From: Petunia secreta
Taxonomy: Eukaryota; Streptophyta; Magnoliopsida; Solanales; Solanaceae
Length of the DNA stretch: 64,000 bases
Assembly (NCBI GenBank): GCA_029990175.1
Contig: JARKIP010000033.1
Location: 8,680,001 to 8,744,000 of the forward strand
Direction of reading: 5' to 3'
Translations under genes and position numbers: made by a program
Part shown: one piece after another, positions 58,068 through 64,000 of the stretch
Numbering within the stretch: position 1 is the stretch's first letter
How the letters are laid out: each line of letters starts with the position of its first letter
The notes under the pieces: generated by a model
Told to the model about the DNA's origin: nothing
The model's database searches: none
What the model saw: only the letters and a program-made list of their open reading frames with translations

Positions 58068-60630
58068 TGGCACGACCCAGAATCCGGCTAGGCCGTGCGG
58101 GTACCCGACATCCTCCTTTAGACCCGTCGGGCGAACCCTTACCAATTAAATTAGAAAAATAAATATAATTCAATTCATAATTAAGAACAAGCCTTAAGAA
58201 AATACTGACATACTGATACCTCTAAGCTGTACAAAAGAATTACAGCTGACTACCCAACATACTAGGTTTAGGGCTATCCAGACTAGACATCTAAGAGTAC
58301 AAAAGAAGAAAGATACCTCTTGAAGGGAGCAAAATGCAACTGAAATAAAAACCAATAAACTGGTGGCCATCCAGAATAAAAGTTGGCTCACCCTGACAGC
58401 TGAAGTCGTCTTCGCTCCTTCACAACGTGGCCAACTCAATCCTGGAGCGAACCTGCCGAAACGAAATAGATAGACAAGAAACAAACAACAAACCAAGGTA
58501 AGTCATAAGGACTCAATAAGTGGGGCAGACTAGCCACCTCAAGGAATAGGATAGCTTACCAGGGAGAAAAGAAACAGATAGACCAAATTCCTCCTATTTA
58601 AATTATGAAAAGGCAGAGCCAGATAATAACTGGAAACACGTATGAAACCATAAACTCAACCAGGTATATGAGCCAGAAACATGTTAACAAATAAGCAATG
58701 CATATATAAGCAGAACAGTAGTCATGTACCGCAAGTCTACAGAATGGTATGAATTGAGACGCAATAAAATGAAGTGAGATGAAATGAAATGAAATGAAAT
58801 ATGATGCAAAGAGTCACATGTGTCCGCCATCCCATCTCGAAGCGGAATACTCCTGCATTCGAGGGGAATCCAATCTGACAACTAACTGGAGCGGAATATT
58901 CCTGCTCCTGGGGCGGAATACTCCTGCACCTGATATAATATAAACCAAAGGCAGAATACTCCTGCACTCTCTTGGGCCGGAATACTCCTGCACCCGATAT
59001 AATGTAAAGCTGAGGCAGAATACTCCTGCACTCTCCTGGGGCGGAATCCTCCTACCCTCAATATGATACAATGGGGCAGAATACTCCTGCTCCTGGGGCG
59101 GAATACTCCTACCCACAATATGATGCAATGGAGCGGAATACACCTGCTCCTGGGGTGGAATACTCCTGCACCCAATATGATATACAATATAATGCATATG
59201 AATGACATATAATGCATATGAATGCAATGTGATGCAATAATAACCCTTCACCGGCGTGGGACTCTCATCGACAACCGGGAAGTAGATGCCAACTCACAGC
59301 CAGAATACAATGCTCTAACCCTCAATGCAATACGAACCACAGGACATAACATATAATATACAATGTAAATTCAAAACTATGGCATAATGAGTACGCCTAT
59401 CGGTAGCTACACACTTAAGGAATACGTGGTAGAAAATCCACGAGGCTAATTGCCTCCAAAGAAATGGATATAAACACTTACCTCTTCCAAAATTTAGCAC
59501 TGCTAATCAATAACCGCTTTATCCTTTGATTTCATTGCCTAACAATCCCACTCTATTCAATAAGCAAGAAAATATATCAAATTAGGCTAAAGGCTTCATT
59601 CCTCACATCTTAGGGCAATCCGATTAGGAGCCTGATACCCTATTGGTATACGCAATACGCAGGCCAGGCCTAAGTACCGAGTTTAAGGTCACATAACCAA
59701 ACCCCAAATAAATTATATTTATATATTGCCCATAACTCACTGAGTACGAATATAATTAATTCCATTATCGGGGTCCATTTGTCTCTTTAAACTATTAATT
59801 GAACTTATTAAAATGATGTCTAATATTCTAAGTTTTACCGTTAAAATATATTCAAACACATGTAATAAACTCAAATAATATATTAGAATCATTACCTGAA
59901 TATTTTGGGATAAAAAAATACTATTTTTCTCCAGCTCTTTTCGCTTTTTCTGGCATTTTTTCTTCCTCCCCGTCATTTCATTTTCTCTCTGCATGTTTCT
60001 ATCTTGTTTCTCTGTTTCTAAGCTTCAAATGAAGCTGCATGGATATATACATATCCCACCAGCCCACCGCCTAACTTTTTGCTCATTTTCGTTCTTTTCC
60101 TATTTTGTCTTTTCCCTTTTTTTTCCTTTTTTTCCTTTAAAATTCGCTGCTACGACAAAAATTAAAACGATATCCTACGATATTCGAAATAATCCCAACT
60201 TTTAGATACAAGTTATAAAAAATATATGTAACATACTCACAAAGGCGGATCTCAAATTGGACTCCCGAAACTTAAGATGCGAATTTAGATAGAAAAAGTC
60301 AAATTATTTAACTTTCGGCATTTTTGCAGAAACTAGCCGAACAACATCGAAATTCATTTTCGAAAGTTCACAAAAGTCATAAATAATCGTACGAACCTAA
60401 CGGCGCTTTCGGATTTTGAATCGGAGCTCATTCGCCAAAACCGAGCTCGAAAATCTCTTTTTAATATTTATCGATAATAAAACCGAAACCTTCTTCCGAT
60501 GCCTACCAAACGAGGTCTGATTTAGCTCAAATATTATAGACAAGTCCCAATAGACCATACAAATATTTTAAAATTATCGGCACGCCAATCGGAGTCCTAT
60601 CTTCCGACACGACTAACCGAGGTCGTTTCA
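58068..60630 (-). repeat. 5' LTR of family B element
   Basis: 2563 bp; the minus strand starts TGAAACGACCTCGG and ends GGTCGTGCCA. It contains the GGAATACTCCTGC array at about 58840-59175 and a single 54-bp-type unit near 59240-59285. Confidence 0.88.
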
Positions 60631-60646
60631 CCCACGGTGGACGCCA
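60631..60646 (-). other. Primer binding site of Tat2
   Basis: The minus strand reads TGGCGTCCACCGTGGG three bases after the LTR end, very like the Tat1 site. Its gag now lies 9 kb away because of the family-B insertion. Confidence 0.7.
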
Positions 60647-60858
60647 GACTATTTATACCTAAAATTGTACGTCTAGGTTAAACAATTAATTATGGTTGGG
60701 GTCACAAGCAATACAGTAACTACAACAAAAAATTATGTAAATATAATGAAAGCAGTAATGAATAAACAAGACAAAATAATTAAGACAAAGTCAAAGTAAT
60801 TCTTATTCCTTTAGAATAGTCGGATTCGGTGTTGAATCACCCGATGTAAAATACAACG

Positions 60859-62204
60859 TGTTGCTCCCAAACGCACACGCAAGTATACGTGGTCGACAAG
60901 TAATAAAGTGATAAGATGAGTATCGTTCCCACGAGGACTATTCAGACCGAATTCTAGCAAACAATTTATATAAACTATTCAGGGATCTTTTCCAATAGTG
61001 ATGAGTTTATTAACTAAAGAACAGTAATTAAGATGGCAAAAGTGAATTCAAACAATAGAGCAAAACTTGGTTGTTATCAGTAATAAGGAGACGGTCCAGG
61101 GTCAGAGTTACGAACAATCCAGTTGAGTTTTCCAATTGATTCCACTTCTTAAATCCCGGGTTACTAACTAACAGGGTAAATGTACCCGTGAAAACCTTTC
61201 AGTTCTTCACGGTCTATGCAGGCTACTCCAATCCCTATATGTCTATGGGTTGAATCAAGTGCACGCATTAACGAATTCTCTAATGAGTTAAACTAGGCGA
61301 GCAAGTATATGTCTATCCTACTCACAAATTGGTTACCCGATGCCCGGGTTCACAAACTAGTTCTATTCTTTCTTATTACGTAATTAAATTCCCTCTTTCG
61401 AGTTCAATCTAAAAACCATAGATAATGCGTAATAATCGGGCCCTGACAATTACACAAGTGAAATCAAGAAAGAATAAGCAACCCGTTATGGGATTCAATT
61501 AATGGGAATCAATCTTCAAACATCAACTTTCATGAAATACTCTAACCCTAGAACGATAGATTTAGCCACGCATACTCATAATAACAACACAAAGAATTGA
61601 TGAAATAATGAAATAATGATGTAATAGATTAATGGAAGGAAGAAAAACCCTTGTTCTTGATGTTATAAGCTCCCCAATTTGCTCCAAGGTCTGAACTACT
61701 ATCAAAAACTAAGTAAAAGAGTATTTATAGGGTTTACAAAGGCCTAGTAATAAGTTACACCTAAGCCTAGACGAAATAGGAAGTCCAAGAACGCTCCAGG
61801 GGCGCTGTAGCTGGCGCCCCGCGCCCCCGAACGCGCCAACCCAGGCAGAACCCGTCGAAACTTGGGCGCTTTTGGGGCGCCCCGCACCAGTAACCGCACC
61901 AGAAAAGTGGGCGCTGTAGGGGGCGCCCCGCGCCACCTATAGCGCCAGGCTTATTTCGCTGCTTTCTTCGTCCGCAGCTCGCGTCGTGTCGTGCCTTCGC
62001 GTGCTCGATCCATTCCTCAATCCAAATTCAATCTTTTCTTGCTCGATCATGCTCTTTAATGCTCCAATTGCACTTCATAATACCCTACACACATACGACA
62101 TAAAATTAGTGCAAAACCACATTCATAAACTATAAGACGAGCGAATAGCAAGTTCAAACATGCGGAAATATTAAGGAAACTTTGGCATAAAATGCCAAAC
62201 ATCA
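60859..62204 (-). repeat. Solo LTR of another element, 5-bp target duplication
   Basis: TG at 60859 and CA at 62204 enclose 1346 bp, flanked on both sides by CAACG (60854-60858 and 62205-62209). There is no primer site or coding sequence, so it is a solo LTR. A minus-strand CTATAAATAC at 61721-61730 suggests minus orientation. Near its right end TTTGGCATAAAATGCCAAA forms a short hairpin. A GGCGCC-rich block lies at 61795-61950. Confidence 0.8.
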
Positions 62205-62307
62205 CAACGTAAGGAAGGGTATTTATAGTTGTGATTCCCAGTCCTAAATAAGCTAAAATACAAATACTAATAAGGCTATGGGCCTGTAACTCAAGGTACT
62301 GGAATAT

Positions 62308-62645
62308 ACTAAATCCTAACTAGGAGACTGTAAATCCTAGACGGTGGGATGTATGCCCTACGTCCTGTGGTCGTGCTGCCTAAACAGTCATTGGCTCTAG
62401 GAGCGGGTGTGTGTCCTCTGCGCCCGATGCCTTGTAAGATAAGTCTAGTCTTGCCAGCTGGACTCGTGTTCCCGTAACTAAATCCTAACTAGGAGACTGT
62501 AAATCCTAGACGGTGGGATGTATGCCCTACGTCCTGTGGTCGTGCTGCCTAAACAGTCATTGGCTCTAGGAGCGGGTGTGTGTCCTCTGTGCCCGATGCC
62601 TTGTAAGATAAGTCTAGTCTTGCCAGCTGGACTCGTGTTCCCGTA
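62308..62645. repeat. 169-bp tandem duplication
   Basis: 62308-62476 is repeated at 62477-62645. I see essentially one difference (CTCTGCGCCC against CTCTGTGCCC), so the duplication is recent and later than Tat2 insertion. Confidence 0.92.
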
Positions 62646-62674
62646 ATAGTAGGTGGCGTAGTTTTGCCCACACA

Positions 62675-62974
62675 AGTTGAAACTGATTCTTGTACTTCGT
62701 TAGCTTGATATTTAGGAACATAAGTAGTCCTGAAAATAGTTATTTTGACCTTTATATTTTTTCAGTTCCATTCTGTTCTTGTTCTTTTTTTTTCCTCCTT
62801 AGCCTTATCCTCTTGCTCATTTTTCACCTAGCTGTCAACTTTGTTACGATCAACAATAGAGGTCTTAGGTAAGAATCGGTTTTACAAAGCAGTTTCATGG
62901 GTATTCACCTTGCTGGTGTCGCTAGATTCTGCTTGTTCCGTTGGTTTATTAGCTTTAGATTTTTTTTATTCTAC
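62675..62974. other. Spacer right of Tat2
   Basis: AT-rich; no gene or repeat recognised. Confidence 0.35.
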
Positions 62975-63235
62975 AACTGCCATAATTTTGGCCCATCTAC
63001 ATTTAGGCAAATAGTGACCAATGAGTTTACAGCTTTTACACTACTTCGGCACAATTTTTTACTCCAGTTTCTGCGAAAATCACTTAAGAGCCACACTTTC
63101 TTCTTCTTGACCAATCCAAATATTATCAACAAAAGGTTTCGTATGATCAATCTCAACTCGAACTTTGGACATTCCTGGCCTAGTTCTACTTCTAGTTGCT
63201 GCAACCAGAGCAAAGGGGAAGGAAACTAGAACTAA
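62975..63235 (-). pseudogene. LINE ORF1-type zinc-knuckle fragment
   Basis: In the frame beginning near 63215 the minus strand reads TRSRTRPGMSKVRVEIDHTK and DNIWIGQEEES, then after a stop a CCHC knuckle CKSCKLIGHYLPKC at about 63010. This is the DUF4283-zinc-knuckle layout of plant LINE ORF1 proteins, which bind element RNA. Stops at two places make it inactive. Confidence 0.65.
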
Positions 63236-63556
63236 GATCCTTTTAAGTAATCCCATTTATGCAAATGGTAAGGTCAACTAGGAAGCAAAATCCAGACTAG
63301 TGCAAGAGGTGTATCTTAACAACAACTACTTAAATTGAAATATGAAAGGGATTTATAAAGATAGCCCCAAGGGTAAACTAGTAAAATGGTCAAAGTCGAC
63401 CAATAAAAACAAGTCACAAAGGGCCGAAGTAAATATAAATGTCCTGGTGCTTTTGTGCTTCAATGCTCGATCGCTCTTTGGCCTCGGACACTTTGAGATC
63501 GAACGCTCTCCTGCCTTGGGCACATTGTAACCCTTCGGTTGCTTTAATGATCGGCG
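63236..63556. other. Spacer between LINE fragments
   Basis: No feature recognised. A short plus-strand frame (63342-63530) has no known family. Confidence 0.35.
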
Positions 63557-64000
63557 TTATTCATCAGGGTCGCACACTTCCAGCCACGGGTTCGAGCGTG
63601 CAAATATAGGTTTCATATCTTGCGCTCGACCAGTTAGTCTCTGAATAGGCCATGCTAAGTGGATTTGTATGTCGTTCAGAATCTTGGCTTGACTTCGTGT
63701 GACCGGTCTCGATGGCTCGAACACTGGATTAACACGGGTTCGGGCTGCATCATGTACCTTTTGTATTATGGTTCTAACTGTTCCACTCGGAGCAATGATC
63801 TGCTGTTGAAACACCTTAGCATTTCTAGCTTGCCATATGCAGTACACAACTTCAGTGATTATCATTTTATATATTTCAGCTCCAGTACTCTTGCCTTTAG
63901 CATGATTGCTTGCCCATTCAACCTCCTCTTTCCATTGAGTGATCCTTCGATTATATTCCATCCATTTAACAGCTTTGCCCAGATGATAGCAGAAAATTCA
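63557..64000 (-). pseudogene. LINE ORF2 C-terminal fragment, runs off the window
   Basis: The 134-codon stretch 63557-63961 has IYKMIITEVVYCIWQARNAK, the pattern at the end of the RT zinc-binding domain of plant LINEs, then HDAARTRVNPVFEPSRPVTR. A related piece is at 45410-45665. The rest of ORF2 would lie right of the window. It is upstream (in minus direction) of the ORF1-type fragment, the reverse of the normal order, so the two are separate insertions or rearranged. Confidence 0.72.

Larger units (their letters stand above)
51514..60630 (-). mobile_element. Gypsy chromovirus element, family B, decayed, nested in Tat2
   Basis: On the minus strand it has 5' LTR 58068-60630, an iMet primer site, degraded internal sequence and polypurine tract, then 3' LTR 51514-54029. 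Flanking pentamers are CACAC and CCCAC, a target duplication with one change. It separates the Tat2 primer site (60631) from Tat2 gag (51510), which dates it after Tat2. The internal region of about 4 kb is too short for a full gag-pol and contains a foreign family-A piece in the opposite direction. Confidence 0.85.
45836..62674 (-). mobile_element. Second Tat-like gypsy element (Tat2), nested host of other elements
   Basis: On the minus strand: 5' LTR (60650-62674, itself interrupted), primer site (60631-60646), gag, a protease region, RNase H remnants, a long 3' region, polypurine tract (46028-46050) and remains of a 3' LTR ending at 46027. RT and integrase are missing. The family-B chromovirus at 51514-60630 lies between the primer site and gag. 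Both LTR starts share TGTGTGxGCAAAA and TACGCCACCTACT.TTACGGG words. The left limit is uncertain. Confidence 0.7.
60650..62674 (-). repeat. 5' LTR of Tat2, interrupted
   Basis: The minus strand starts TGTGTGGGCAAAAC at 62674 and ends in GGTATAAATA at 60650, where the final CA/TG pair has mutated. Removing the solo LTR and its duplicated pentamer leaves about 674 bp, close to the 659 bp of Tat1. A minus-strand TATA box (CTATAAATA) lies at 62220-62228. Confidence 0.68.

Noticed and set aside
58684..59251. Overlapping minus-strand frames rich in Arg-Ser-Ile-Pro-Pro repeats.
   Set aside because: Translation of the GGAATACTCCTGC minisatellite in the family-B LTR.

Overview
The window looks like nuclear heterochromatin from a dicot plant, most likely a member of the Solanaceae. 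The reasons are the dense nesting of Ty3/gypsy and Ty1/copia LTR retrotransposons, a TS/SolS-type SINE 3' end with a (TTG)n tail, LINE fragments, Stowaway, CACTA and Mutator-like DNA transposons, and a mitochondrial tRNA fragment embedded in nuclear-type repeats. The family placement is inference. I found no convincing host protein-coding gene, rRNA, CRISPR array or bacterial-type signal. Nearly every open frame belongs to a mobile element.

Layout. 1-2478: 3' part of a long LTR (family B) with a 54-bp tandem array. 2479-11988: a decayed chromovirus-type gypsy element (family A), with an extra integrase fragment fused to its 5' LTR. 12.2-13.1 kb: copia fragment (minus strand) split by a Stowaway MITE. 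13.1-16.3 kb: Athila-like leader and gag, cut by a truncated family-A LTR (16334-18318). 18.7-19.4 kb: copia gag-protease fragment. 19.7-23.2 kb: two diverged direct copies of one segment, the second carrying a mitochondrial insert. 23.2-24.2 kb: LINE endonuclease fragment. 24443-31008: two Mutator-like elements of one family in inverted orientation, each flanked by a 10-bp target duplication and filled with a 66-bp repeat built on a short palindrome.

31388-42771: a young Tat-lineage gypsy element on the minus strand (here Tat1), with two 659-bp LTRs and a perfect AATTG target duplication. Between the end of pol and the 3' LTR it carries a spliced gene on the opposite strand with its own TATA box, and a tRNA-like sequence. 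42.8-45.8 kb: LINE, CACTA, gag and SINE fragments. About 45.8-62.67 kb: a second, older Tat-like element on the minus strand (Tat2) that lacks RT and integrase. A family-B chromovirus (51514-60630) is inserted beside its primer binding site, and a solo LTR (60859-62204) sits inside its 5' LTR. 62.9-64 kb: two LINE fragments.

The most interesting structures are the inverted Mutator-like pair, whose geometry resembles the maize Mu killer hairpin locus, and the promoter-bearing antisense gene of Tat1. All reading frames, splice junctions and repeat boundaries were read by eye.
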